A DNA stretch of 64,000 bases, taken from NCBI RefSeq assembly GCF_900182595.1, contig NZ_FXTN01000011.1, positions 62,001 to 126,000 of the forward strand, in the 5' to 3' direction. Shown here in pieces: positions 18,836 through 26,867 of this stretch (its first letter is position 1; each line of letters starts with the position of its first letter). The notes under the pieces are model-generated. The model was not told the origin of the DNA and ran no database searches. It saw nothing but the letters and a program-made list of their open reading frames with translations. The position numbers were made by a program, and so were the translations under genes. The stretch comes from Pedobacter westerhofensis. GTDB taxonomy: Bacteria; Bacteroidota; Bacteroidia; Sphingobacteriales; Sphingobacteriaceae.

Positions 18836-21265
18836 TTAATTGTTTTGTTGTTTATGCGTTTGTGACTGAACGTTAAATGGCACTTTGAGCGATAGAACAA
18901 TGTTCCTCCCCGCTTCTGGCAATTCTATCAGCCGGTAGAAACTGGTATGATTGAGATATCTGGTATTGAGCAGGTTCTGCGCCTGCAGACTGATCATCAC
19001 AGCTTGTTTATGAATACGAACCTTTGATCCCGCCTGCAGATTGATTATCTGGTAACCAGGTGTTTTCTTTTCTGGTGGTACGATATTATTCTGCGCAGCA
19101 GTAATGCAGTAATCAATGGAGAAGTAGCTGTCCTCAAAACGGCCTTTCAGTTTAGGGGACCATGTTAAATTAAACAAGGCCGAAGCCGGAGGCGAGAAAG
19201 GCAGCGTATATCCCTTTTTCTCACCGGATAACTGCTTTGCATACAGGTATTCTGCCAGTACTTCTGTAGTCAGGTTTTTAAGCAGCTGATATTTCAGCTG
19301 CAGCTCCCCGCCGTAACGCTCCACCCGGCTCTGTGCATATTGAAATACCTGATTCCCTGCGCCATAAAAGTAGTCGTGTGCTGCTGTTGGGTTTAGATAG
19401 ATATAATTTGGAAAGTAGTTATAGAAAGGGCTGAGCTGTACAGACCAGCCTGGGGCAGCCCAGGCTAAACTTAAATCTGCCTGGTAGGATTGCTCCGGAG
19501 ATAATGCCGGGTTGCCGCGCTCATAACTGAAATAATGATAGTTCACACCATTGGCGGCCAGCTCTTTTGCAATCGGCATCCTAAAACTTTTGCCCACATT
19601 GGCTTTTAAGCTAAAGCCACCCGCCGGGTTGTAATTCAATCCGGCAGACCATACCAGGCTATTAAATACCCGGCTAAGATCTTCCGCCCGGGTTAACTTC
19701 TCCATAGCAGTTACCCCATCAGTAGTTACTGTAGAGTTAAACCAATCCTGGTAGGCAAACATATTGATCTGCCCGTAATCATACCTCAGAGCTCCGTGCA
19801 GCAATACTGTTTCGCTCAGTTTATACTTGTCATAAACAAAAGCGCCGGTACTGCTCTGTTTGAAGGAAGGGACCAAAAAACTCCAGCCATATATATCATT
19901 GTTTTGCCGTTCCAGATTGGCACCCAGTTTAACTTCATGCCTGCCCAATGAGATATTGTCCCGCAGGTTAATGCTATATACCCGCTTATCAAACTCCCTT
20001 TCAAGACTGGCGGGAATTTGCAGGTCTGCGGGATAAACCGGCGGCATGTATCCATGATTTACATACGGGCTAAATTCCTGTCTGAAATTATGCTGATAGC
20101 CCAGTTCCATTTCCAGGCGGTTCCCTGGCAATTGGTACTCCGTATGGTTGATTAACTTCAGATGATTTACCTTTTGGTTGGGCATAAGAAGATCTCTGCT
20201 GGATGCATCATGTAATACTTCGTCTACGCGCCTGGGCTCAAGGCCGTGGGCATTGGCGAAAAAACCACTTTTGCTATATGTATTGCTTAAATAAAATATT
20301 GAACGAAAACGATCATTTATATAACCTGTGTTCAGGTGTAAGCCTGTTTCTGTACCTGCTGTGTTCCTCAGCTGGTTATTGTGCAGATTAACCGCATAAT
20401 CATACACATAGACTTTATCATTAGGTACACGGTAATCGCCATAATCCTGGTAAGTAACCCTGGCATCAAAAAACCAATCCCGTTTTCTTCCATACAGATT
20501 TACCGAAGTGCCATAGAGATTATTGTTGGTTTTGCCGATCAGGTCTACTGATCCGCCCAAAGTATAGGGCGCCGGTACCCTCGCCGGCTCGATATCTATA
20601 GCACCGCCAATCGCATCAGATCCATACACAAAAGATGCCGCCCCTTTAATCAGTTCTACCTCTCCCGCAGCAAACTGGTCGATCTCTAATCCATGATCGG
20701 CACCCCATTGCTGTCCCTCGTGCTTTACCCCTTTATCCACTACGACTACCCGGTTAAAGCCCAGTCCCCTGATTAATGGTTTAGACTGCCCCGAACCAAT
20801 ACCTATAGTTTTGATACCCGGTAAACGTTCAAGCGTTTTCATCAGACTGCCCCCCAGGTTCCGCTGGATAAAGTCGGCCGTTACCACTTCTACATTGAGT
20901 GACTCCTCCTGCCTGCGTGAGGCGATATGTTTGTCTTTCACTGTTACTTCGGCCAACTGATGCGGTAAACGATGTAAGATGAATGGGAAATGTAGATTTC
21001 CGGAGCGCAGCTCAGATTTAAATTGTAGCGCTTTGAAACTTTCGTGACCCGTTTGGATTTCGAATGCACCGGCACTGAGGTTGTTAAAAACAAAATAACC
21101 CTTCACATCTGTGGTGGCTTGCCTGGATGCAGGATATAGATAAATTACTATACCTTTTAGCGGTTGGCCCTGTTCATCTTTGATAATACCAGACAAACGA
21201 AGATTTTGCGCCTGCATTTCTATAGATGGCAGGACGAATGATAATACAATAAATAGTTTCTTCAC
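18836..21265 (-). CDS. TonB-dependent receptor of the metal-acquisition operon
   Basis: An 809-residue outer-membrane receptor: signal peptide (to about 19), carboxypeptidase-D-like beta domain (22-105), plug domain (120-230) and a 22-strand barrel ending with an aromatic-rich strand. The plug contains KHEGQQWGADHGLEID, a His/acidic motif placed where metal-uptake receptors of the ZnuD type have metal ligands. No SusD partner follows; instead two DUF4625-like lipoproteins and an AztD-like propeller do, so the likely cargo is a metal ion or metal complex rather than a glycan. The specific metal is inferred, not shown. Confidence 0.88.
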   Translation of the reverse strand: MKKLFIVLSFVLPSIEMQAQNLRLSGIIKDEQGQPLKGIVIYLYPASRQATTDVKGYFVFNNLSAGAFEIQTGHESFKALQFKSELRSGNLHFPFILHRLPHQLAEVTVKDKHIASRRQEESLNVEVVTADFIQRNLGGSLMKTLERLPGIKTIGIGSGQSKPLIRGLGFNRVVVVDKGVKHEGQQWGADHGLEIDQFAAGEVELIKGAASFVYGSDAIGGAIDIEPARVPAPYTLGGSVDLIGKTNNNLYGTSVNLYGRKRDWFFDARVTYQDYGDYRVPNDKVYVYDYAVNLHNNQLRNTAGTETGLHLNTGYINDRFRSIFYLSNTYSKSGFFANAHGLEPRRVDEVLHDASSRDLLMPNQKVNHLKLINHTEYQLPGNRLEMELGYQHNFRQEFSPYVNHGYMPPVYPADLQIPASLEREFDKRVYSINLRDNISLGRHEVKLGANLERQNNDIYGWSFLVPSFKQSSTGAFVYDKYKLSETVLLHGALRYDYGQINMFAYQDWFNSTVTTDGVTAMEKLTRAEDLSRVFNSLVWSAGLNYNPAGGFSLKANVGKSFRMPIAKELAANGVNYHYFSYERGNPALSPEQSYQADLSLAWAAPGWSVQLSPFYNYFPNYIYLNPTAAHDYFYGAGNQVFQYAQSRVERYGGELQLKYQLLKNLTTEVLAEYLYAKQLSGEKKGYTLPFSPPASALFNLTWSPKLKGRFEDSYFSIDYCITAAQNNIVPPEKKTPGYQIINLQAGSKVRIHKQAVMISLQAQNLLNTRYLNHTSFYRLIELPEAGRNIVLSLKVPFNVQSQTHKQQNN

Positions 21266-21426
21266 GTAGAATGAAGTTTAGCGCATGGGAACTAACATGG
21301 GCGATAACTGCGTAATAAAACGCAATAAAGCCAATGATAACCCCTTAGATGAATAGCTGGAAAATAATCGTAAAAGAAGCTACGCCAGTAGAGCGCAGCG
21401 CGAGCAATCAATCAGGAAAAGATTGA

Positions 21427-21777
21427 TTAAGCAAACAGTACCGGGGGACCTTTATTGGTAAAACCCTGCAGGGTGAATTTATAGTTACCGACAAATACCC
21501 CTGTTGAATACCTGATCGGCTCAGGCAGCGAAAATATGATAACCGGCGGATAAGAAAAGAACAGGTGCTTCCCCTGTTTATGCATCAGATAGTCACATAT
21601 TTTACAGTCGTCTGTGCTGGAGATTGTATCCTCATCGCTGGAAGTTTGCTCAGTTTTAACTACCTGGCTATGCCTGTGGAAAATCTGAACGACAGTGATG
21701 GAAAGAAAAAGCAAGACCAGCAAGACTGCGCCCAACTGGTGAAATTTCTGAATGATATATTTGCCCTGGTTTTTCAA
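21427..21777 (-). CDS. Small His/Cys membrane protein at the head of the metal operon
   Basis: A 116-residue protein with one strong N-terminal membrane helix (LGAVLLVLLFLSITVVQIF, about residues 15-33), then HRHSQ, an acidic/Ser linker, and DDCKICDYLMHKQGKH near residues 56-71. The CxxC and paired His resemble a metal-binding site facing the periplasm. The only usable start is TTG at 21777; an in-frame stop lies two codons upstream of it. It is the first gene of the operon, with about 160 bp before the TonB receptor. The plan parallels the Cys-rich protein before czcA at 2653. Function unknown; metal sensing or buffering is a guess. Confidence 0.65.
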   Translation of the reverse strand: MKNQGKYIIQKFHQLGAVLLVLLFLSITVVQIFHRHSQVVKTEQTSSDEDTISSTDDCKICDYLMHKQGKHLFFSYPPVIIFSLPEPIRYSTGVFVGNYKFTLQGFTNKGPPVLFA

Positions 21778-21784
21778 TTCGCAT

Positions 21785-21816
21785 CAAAGTTGCATTAAAA
21801 CATTTAATAAATCAAA
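21785..21816 (-). promoter_or_regulatory. Candidate promoter of the metal operon
   Basis: On the minus strand a TTTG (21813-21816) is followed after 20 bp by CAACTTTG (21785-21792), one mismatch from the Bacteroidota -33/-7 pair. The start codon TTG is only 7 nt downstream. The spacer is very AT-rich. No confident Zur-type palindrome was identified. Confidence 0.35.
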
Positions 21817-21981
21817 TATTTTATGCCACAATATTTACACCACCGGCGATGGTGATATCAAGGCGCCAGGAATGCCATGATTGTGCATCGATGCGTTAAA
21901 TACACGTAAGCGTGGTAGTTTTTAAAATTGATGGGTGATAATTCCTGTTTTTGAAACACATAATTTTAAAAAGGATTAGCA

Positions 21982-22668
21982 ATGAAGATCAATCAAAACG
22001 AATTTAGAACGTACGCCGTAAAACATCATCGCATAGGTAGCCTGCATGTTGATGGATACATAGGCCGTGCCAGTGGCATTATCAAAAACATGACACCCTA
22101 CATCACAGAAGAACGCCAGCTCAATGTGGCACAAATGGACGTTTTTTCCCGTCTGATGATGGACCGGATCATTTTTTTAGGTGAGCCTGTCGCAGCGCCA
22201 ATGGCAAATATTATTCAGGCACAATTACTGTTCCTACAATCTGTGGATGCAAAAAAGGATATTCAGCTTTACATCAATTCACCTGGCGGAGACGTTTATT
22301 CAGGCATGGGCATTTATGACACTATGCACCTGATCACACCTGATGTTGGAACAATCTGCATTGGCATGGCTGCATCCATGAGTGCCACATTGCTTTGCGC
22401 AGGCGCCGCAGGAAAGCGTGCCGCGCTACAGCATTCACGGGTGATGATCCATCAGCCTTCAGGTGGTGTACAAGGTGTTTCAGCAGATATCGAAATCACC
22501 GCGCAACAGGTAATAAAGGTTAGGGAGGATCTGTATAATATCATCGCCAAACATAGCGGACAAACTTACGACTGGGTGCATAAGGCATCTGACCGGGACT
22601 ATTGGATGACCGGGCAGGAAGCAAAAGCACATGGAATGGTAGATGAGGTACTGGGACAAACAGATTAA
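21982..22668 (+). CDS. clpP: ATP-dependent Clp protease proteolytic subunit, solitary copy
   Basis: A 228-residue ClpP serine peptidase, longer than a typical ClpP (about 195-207) because of about 30 extra N-terminal residues. Aligned on the E. coli enzyme, the triad is Ser132 (GMAASMSA), His157 (VMIHQPSGG) and Asp206 (SDRDYWM), so it should be active. LYINSPGGDVYSGMGIYDTM is the conserved handle region. ClpP forms a tetradecameric chamber fed by ClpX, ClpA or ClpC. No chaperone, trigger factor or second clpP is adjacent, unlike the usual clpP-clpX operon, so this is probably an additional ClpP. A terminator hairpin follows at 22705. Confidence 0.93.
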   Translation: MKINQNEFRTYAVKHHRIGSLHVDGYIGRASGIIKNMTPYITEERQLNVAQMDVFSRLMMDRIIFLGEPVAAPMANIIQAQLLFLQSVDAKKDIQLYINSPGGDVYSGMGIYDTMHLITPDVGTICIGMAASMSATLLCAGAAGKRAALQHSRVMIHQPSGGVQGVSADIEITAQQVIKVREDLYNIIAKHSGQTYDWVHKASDRDYWMTGQEAKAHGMVDEVLGQTD

Positions 22669-22704
22669 CATCCATTTTAACTACAGCAATCATACTTAAA
22701 CTGT

Positions 22705-22737
22705 AATAGCACCATCATAAGCTAATGTGGTGCTATT
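22705..22737 (+). terminator. Rho-independent terminator after clpP
   Basis: A 10-bp perfect inverted repeat, AATAGCACCA / TGGTGCTATT, with a 13-nt loop, starts 37 bp after the clpP stop codon. The downstream T-run is short (TATC, then TTCAT), so its efficiency is uncertain. Confidence 0.6.
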
Positions 22738-23324
22738 ATCTTCATAAATCAATGCTCAGTTTTTCTCCAAAGAGATCGGATTCGATCAAGTATCATATTC
22801 CACCCACTACTGTACACAATTTTTCAGAATGCTGGAGGGACTGATATACATTTGTTGCGTCTCCTGATCAGCTAGCTTTGAGCTACCCTTCAGCTACCTT
22901 TCGCCTAGCTCCATCCTGTCCTTTGGGTATCTTTCTACTACCTCATCCCCAACTGAAAATTAAGCGACTGAAACGATATCCCAAGCCCCATGTATTGCGC
23001 TAATTCTATTACTGCTGTGCGGGGGAAGAGTAAATATTTGTTGCGCCGATGGCCGACTAATTGGGCTTTTAGGTCCTGGTAATTGGATTACGGCAGATTT
23101 AAGTTGTTAGCAGTATATCATGAATTCTTCTTGCTTTTTAAGGCCATTAGCCTAGAAACATAAAGCCGTACCACAAACCGTGATACGTCTTTTACTGCAG
23201 AAACATTAACAATAATCCCCTATAGGATCCAAACGAAAAAAGTGTCGGTTTAAGTTTGGATGGTCGCCTTTGCATGAAGCCAGCTATTTGATGTTCAGTT
23301 CTCGTTGAAATCACGGACTCTATT
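22738..23324. other. Gene-free stretch between clpP and the DUF5009 gene
   Basis: About 590 bp without a credible reading frame on either strand. The only structure I can point to is an 11-bp periodic array (22870-22946, listed separately). A weak inverted repeat CCAAAC...GTTTGG lies near 23230-23260. Both flanking genes end towards it, so it need not contain a promoter. Confidence 0.5.
22870..22946. repeat. Degenerate 11-bp tandem array
   Basis: Seven units in exact 11-bp phase: AGCTAGCTTTG, AGCTACCCTTC, AGCTACCTTTC, GCCTAGCTCCA, TCCTGTCCTTT, GGGTATCTTTC, TACTACCTCAT. Units 2 and 3 differ at one position; the others are weaker. It does not encode a protein. A second array with the same period but a different unit lies at 50144-50231. 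Confidence 0.55.
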
Positions 23325-24497
23325 TTAAATTTTCAGGAAGATTTTATTTTTATACAAGAGGTATAATAATGCAAGCTGGGTTAATACAACACCAATAGCC
23401 GCCAAAGTTTCCTGCCAGTTGACCGAGGCAAGGTGGATCAATCCACCAAAAACAAAATTGCTGGTATATTTAAAATCTACTATTCCTTCTGCTGCCAGAT
23501 AGATTAATATAGAATTTACACCAATGAGCATAAAAGGATACGTCCACTTTTTATATCCCGCTACATCGATGATCAGGTAAAAGACCGATAAAAATAATAA
23601 GCTCCAACCGCCTACAAACAGCACAAAGGAACTGCTCCATAAACGCTTGTTAATCGGAAAATTAAGATCCCATAAACTGCCCAGGGCAATCAGTACAAGT
23701 CCGGTTGCAAACAATGCAATACCTTTTTTATACATCGGCCATTTGTCTGAATTAAGTTTAAGAAACTGGCCGGTAAATACCCCCAGTAAAGCAGAGCCGA
23801 TCGCAGGTATGGTAGACAAAATGCCTTCCGGATCATGACCGGGATCGTGCAGCCTGCCGGGCAACAATAACTGGTCTACATATGATTCCAGGCTGCCCTG
23901 CATTGTGAGTACACCCGCGCCATATCCCGGAACCGGGATGAACATCATTGCTGCCCAGTAACCAATCAATATTCCTGCAAAACACCATAACTGTCCGCGC
24001 AGGTCAAAGTTCAGAAAAATAATTCCTGCAAAGAACCATGCCAGGCCAATTCTGCCCAGCACGCTGGCAAAACGGGTATGCTCATAGCCATCAAATCTGA
24101 ACAGGCCATTAACTACTACTCCCAGGAAAAGCAGGATCAGTGTGCGCCGGATCATTGAAATATAAATCTTTTTTTTCTCTGCTCCCGGCAAGTCCATGGG
24201 ATTGCTCACTCCTGCTTTCTCCATTTTATTATGGAAAGAATAAGGCATGGATACTCCGGCTATAAAGAGAAAAAGCGGGAAGATCATATCGTAAAAAGTG
24301 ATTCCGTTCCATTCTGTATGGTGCAGCTGGCCCGACATCCATAACAGTACCGGCCAACCCGTTGCTTTGGCCATTGCATGAATCACGTGTTCGCCGCTCA
24401 TGATCCAGAACATGTCAAAGCCACGCAGGGCATCCAGTGATAAAAGGCGTGCAGGTTTAGCGGGAAGTACTTTACCCCCTGCTGCTGCCTGCTGCAT
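23325..24497 (-). CDS. DUF5009 membrane acetyltransferase, HGSNAT-like
   Basis: I chose ATG 24497 (390 residues), 32 bp after the stop of the GH89 gene; a longer in-frame start at 24581 would overlap that gene. An integral membrane protein with about ten to eleven helices. RLLSLDALRGFDMFWIM opens the first helix, and HHTEWNGITFYDMIFPLFLFIAG parallels the HxxWNGLTxxDLVFP segment of human heparan-alpha-glucosaminide N-acetyltransferase, including the catalytic His position. HGSNAT passes acetyl from acetyl-CoA across a membrane onto non-reducing-end glucosamine. Its place directly behind an alpha-N-acetylglucosaminidase supports the same two-step logic in the periplasm. Acetylation of another sugar is possible. 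Confidence 0.85.
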   Translation of the reverse strand: MQQAAAGGKVLPAKPARLLSLDALRGFDMFWIMSGEHVIHAMAKATGWPVLLWMSGQLHHTEWNGITFYDMIFPLFLFIAGVSMPYSFHNKMEKAGVSNPMDLPGAEKKKIYISMIRRTLILLFLGVVVNGLFRFDGYEHTRFASVLGRIGLAWFFAGIIFLNFDLRGQLWCFAGILIGYWAAMMFIPVPGYGAGVLTMQGSLESYVDQLLLPGRLHDPGHDPEGILSTIPAIGSALLGVFTGQFLKLNSDKWPMYKKGIALFATGLVLIALGSLWDLNFPINKRLWSSSFVLFVGGWSLLFLSVFYLIIDVAGYKKWTYPFMLIGVNSILIYLAAEGIVDFKYTSNFVFGGLIHLASVNWQETLAAIGVVLTQLALLYLLYKNKIFLKI

Positions 24498-24528
24498 TGG
24501 TGTGCTAATCTTTTCCAATATACAGTGG

Positions 24529-26727
24529 TTATAAATTCTGTCCGATTGTGGTTCTGTATTTTCTATAGAATTGCTGTGCAACAGCTACGCTGTTTCCTTT
24601 CGCTTCAACAGGATATGCTTTTTTTGTTTTTACCCAGTTCCATTCCCATTTGCTGATCGTTTGCTCAAAAGCTTTCAGGTCCATTTCTTTATTAGCTTTT
24701 AGAGCTATCGAAGCTGAACTGAAGAATTTCTGCCAGCGTACTTTGTAAAAATCATTGAGTAATCCGCTCCATTGACGGCATGAATATTCGCGCAGCGGGC
24801 TGTTCTCGCCGCCCCATAAGGTTACCAGGTCACGCGCATTCTGCTCATACAAGGCTTTTTCTGCCGCCGTTGTACCACATTTACGCGCATCCGCAATCCA
24901 TGGCCCTAACAGAAAGTCTTTTCTCGTGGCCAGCAGGGCATCCATATCGGAGATTAGTTGCAGATATTCTGCTGAGTACTTTGTAAAGTCTGCAGCGTTT
25001 TTATCATGGTAAGCCTTAACCCATTTCTTCTGTAAAGGACCAGCATAATTCGCCATCGCCTGCCTGGTCACATCTACCAGATCATACTGGAACCCATCGC
25101 TTTTAGCATTTGAGGGAGCCGCTTTGATCAGCTCATCCCAAGCAGGGAGAAAATCTTTACGCTCGTAATTCAAACGCGTTTTTGTCCATACTGTAGCAGA
25201 ATCGAAAGTCGGCCTTCCGGTGATGATTGATTCTGCTCCGTCACGAATGGTTTTACCATTGAAGGCTGTTTTCTTAAGCACATCCCAGGCTTTAACAGCG
25301 TGGGGATTTACGTTGCCGTATCGGTTAAGGATATATTTTTTGAGCCACTGGTCAAGATTGATCTCTTTATCCTGCCAAACATTCTCCATCATTAGTTCAT
25401 ACAATACAGGAGTTTGTTCAATCGCTTCCATCGTGAGGCCAATTCCTTTCAGTTTTCCGGCATTAGGATCATGTAAAGCCTGTGCGGGACCAGAGGCCAC
25501 TCCTTCTATCCGGCCGAACATCGAGATATTACCTCCAAAGTTATGCAGCATATTCCAAATCCAGGGCTTACCGTAATAGGCCTCGGTGCGTTTCCATACC
25601 GGCTCAATTTCCGAAGCCAGGTCCAGCATAATCATATGATCATTTGGAACTGCATCCAGCAGGGCTTTAATCTGTGGCGTTTTCCAAAATTTACGGTCGC
25701 TGTAAAACAACCAGCCCTGCATCACCCACACGGCTTTTGGATCAGCTTTGCTCATTGCCTGATAAATCCTAGCACTCAGCGCTGTTAAATAGGCAGGATC
25801 ATCAGTTGGCGGCTCATTTTCATTAAAAGTATCGGCTGAATAGAGATGATCCGTGCCATATAGTTTGGTTTGAACTTCGAGAAACTTGCGCCCGATCTGT
25901 TCAAACATTGGGTCTTCCGTGTCGAGGATATAAGTATCATCAAAGCCGTTAGTCCAGTTGGTTTGTTTAAGTTTAGATGTTGGGAAGCGCTGTTTAAAAG
26001 CAGAAGGTACGTGGCCGGTAAAAGATTGTAAAACAGGCTTCATACCCAGTTCGCGTTCTCTTTTTAAAATCTGCTGCTGCAGATCGCGGTGGCTGGTCAT
26101 CCAGCTCATAGGCAGAGGACCGCCCCAGCCATCCAGGTTGCCCATCCAGAACCAGCCAAAATAAGCAGGTCCGCAGAAAAATGTGCTCAGGTCCTGATCA
26201 GTAAAGCCCATGCCTTTGTATACCTCATACCAGGTATATTCCTGTCCTGTAAGTGCCAGTGGCATGTTGATCCCGTGAAGGGCCATCCAGTCGATCTCTT
26301 TTTCCCAGCGTTTCCAGTCCCACCAGCTCATGCTATAATTATAGGTGCAGTAGTTCAGGTAATAACGATATTCGTATGGGGTTGTTTTGTGTACTTTCTC
26401 TTTAACAACAGGAAGCACAGCAGGTATATTTAAATTGGTACCATTCCAGGTGATCTGGCAATGGACATATTCGGTAAGGTAATGATACAATGCCGAGGCT
26501 ACGGCTACGCCGTTGTTGCCACGCAGGATAATTTTCCCTTTAGCGCTTTCAACTTCAAAAACATCCTTTGGTGCATCAGCGGGCAGTTCTTCTACAATAA
26601 AAGAACCTGCGCGTGCAGGGACAACGCGCTTGATCAGGGCGTAGGATGTAGCGGTTTTAAATTGTGCGAATGCCAGTACCGGTAAAAAACAAACCAGTAA
26701 AAACACCAACTTCTTTACTTCTTTCAT
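24529..26727 (-). CDS. Alpha-N-acetylglucosaminidase, GH89 (NAGLU family)
   Basis: A 732-residue exported enzyme; ATG 26727 gives a clean signal peptide (MKEVKKLVFLLVCFLPVLAFA). Architecture: small N-terminal alpha/beta domain (about 25-125), TIM barrel (130-440) and all-helical C-terminal domain (450-730). Typical GH89 motifs are the aromatic-rich YNYSMSWWDWKRWEKEIDWM, GWGGPLP, DTFNENEPP (acid/base Glu, as Glu316 of human NAGLU), WNMLHNFGGN, and GIGLTMEAIEQTPVLYELM (nucleophile Glu). It hydrolyses terminal alpha-linked GlcNAc, as in heparan-type chains or alpha-GlcNAc-capped glycans. It lies downstream of a SusCD pair, separated by a hairpin at 26828, and upstream of the HGSNAT-like gene. 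Confidence 0.95.
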   Translation of the reverse strand: MKEVKKLVFLLVCFLPVLAFAQFKTATSYALIKRVVPARAGSFIVEELPADAPKDVFEVESAKGKIILRGNNGVAVASALYHYLTEYVHCQITWNGTNLNIPAVLPVVKEKVHKTTPYEYRYYLNYCTYNYSMSWWDWKRWEKEIDWMALHGINMPLALTGQEYTWYEVYKGMGFTDQDLSTFFCGPAYFGWFWMGNLDGWGGPLPMSWMTSHRDLQQQILKRERELGMKPVLQSFTGHVPSAFKQRFPTSKLKQTNWTNGFDDTYILDTEDPMFEQIGRKFLEVQTKLYGTDHLYSADTFNENEPPTDDPAYLTALSARIYQAMSKADPKAVWVMQGWLFYSDRKFWKTPQIKALLDAVPNDHMIMLDLASEIEPVWKRTEAYYGKPWIWNMLHNFGGNISMFGRIEGVASGPAQALHDPNAGKLKGIGLTMEAIEQTPVLYELMMENVWQDKEINLDQWLKKYILNRYGNVNPHAVKAWDVLKKTAFNGKTIRDGAESIITGRPTFDSATVWTKTRLNYERKDFLPAWDELIKAAPSNAKSDGFQYDLVDVTRQAMANYAGPLQKKWVKAYHDKNAADFTKYSAEYLQLISDMDALLATRKDFLLGPWIADARKCGTTAAEKALYEQNARDLVTLWGGENSPLREYSCRQWSGLLNDFYKVRWQKFFSSASIALKANKEMDLKAFEQTISKWEWNWVKTKKAYPVEAKGNSVAVAQQFYRKYRTTIGQNL

Positions 26728-26827
26728 ATGGATATATTGGTTGATTGGGCAAAAAAGACCGTCCAGTTTCAACTGTGGTTCATTCCGAAACAGGTGTCCT
26801 GCCGGAATGTAATTTAGGCAGTAAAAG

Positions 26828-26858
26828 CATCCTCTGCAAATATGTTTTGCAGAGGATG
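26828..26858 (-). terminator. Terminator or attenuator between susD and GH89
   Basis: A perfect 13-bp inverted repeat (CATCCTCTGCAAA and its complement, 5-nt loop) begins 10 bp past the susD stop. On the minus strand it is followed by CTTTTAC, a weak T-tract, so partial termination is likely. This would let SusCD exceed the downstream enzymes in amount. Confidence 0.65.
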
Positions 26859-26867
26859 GAGTTTATT

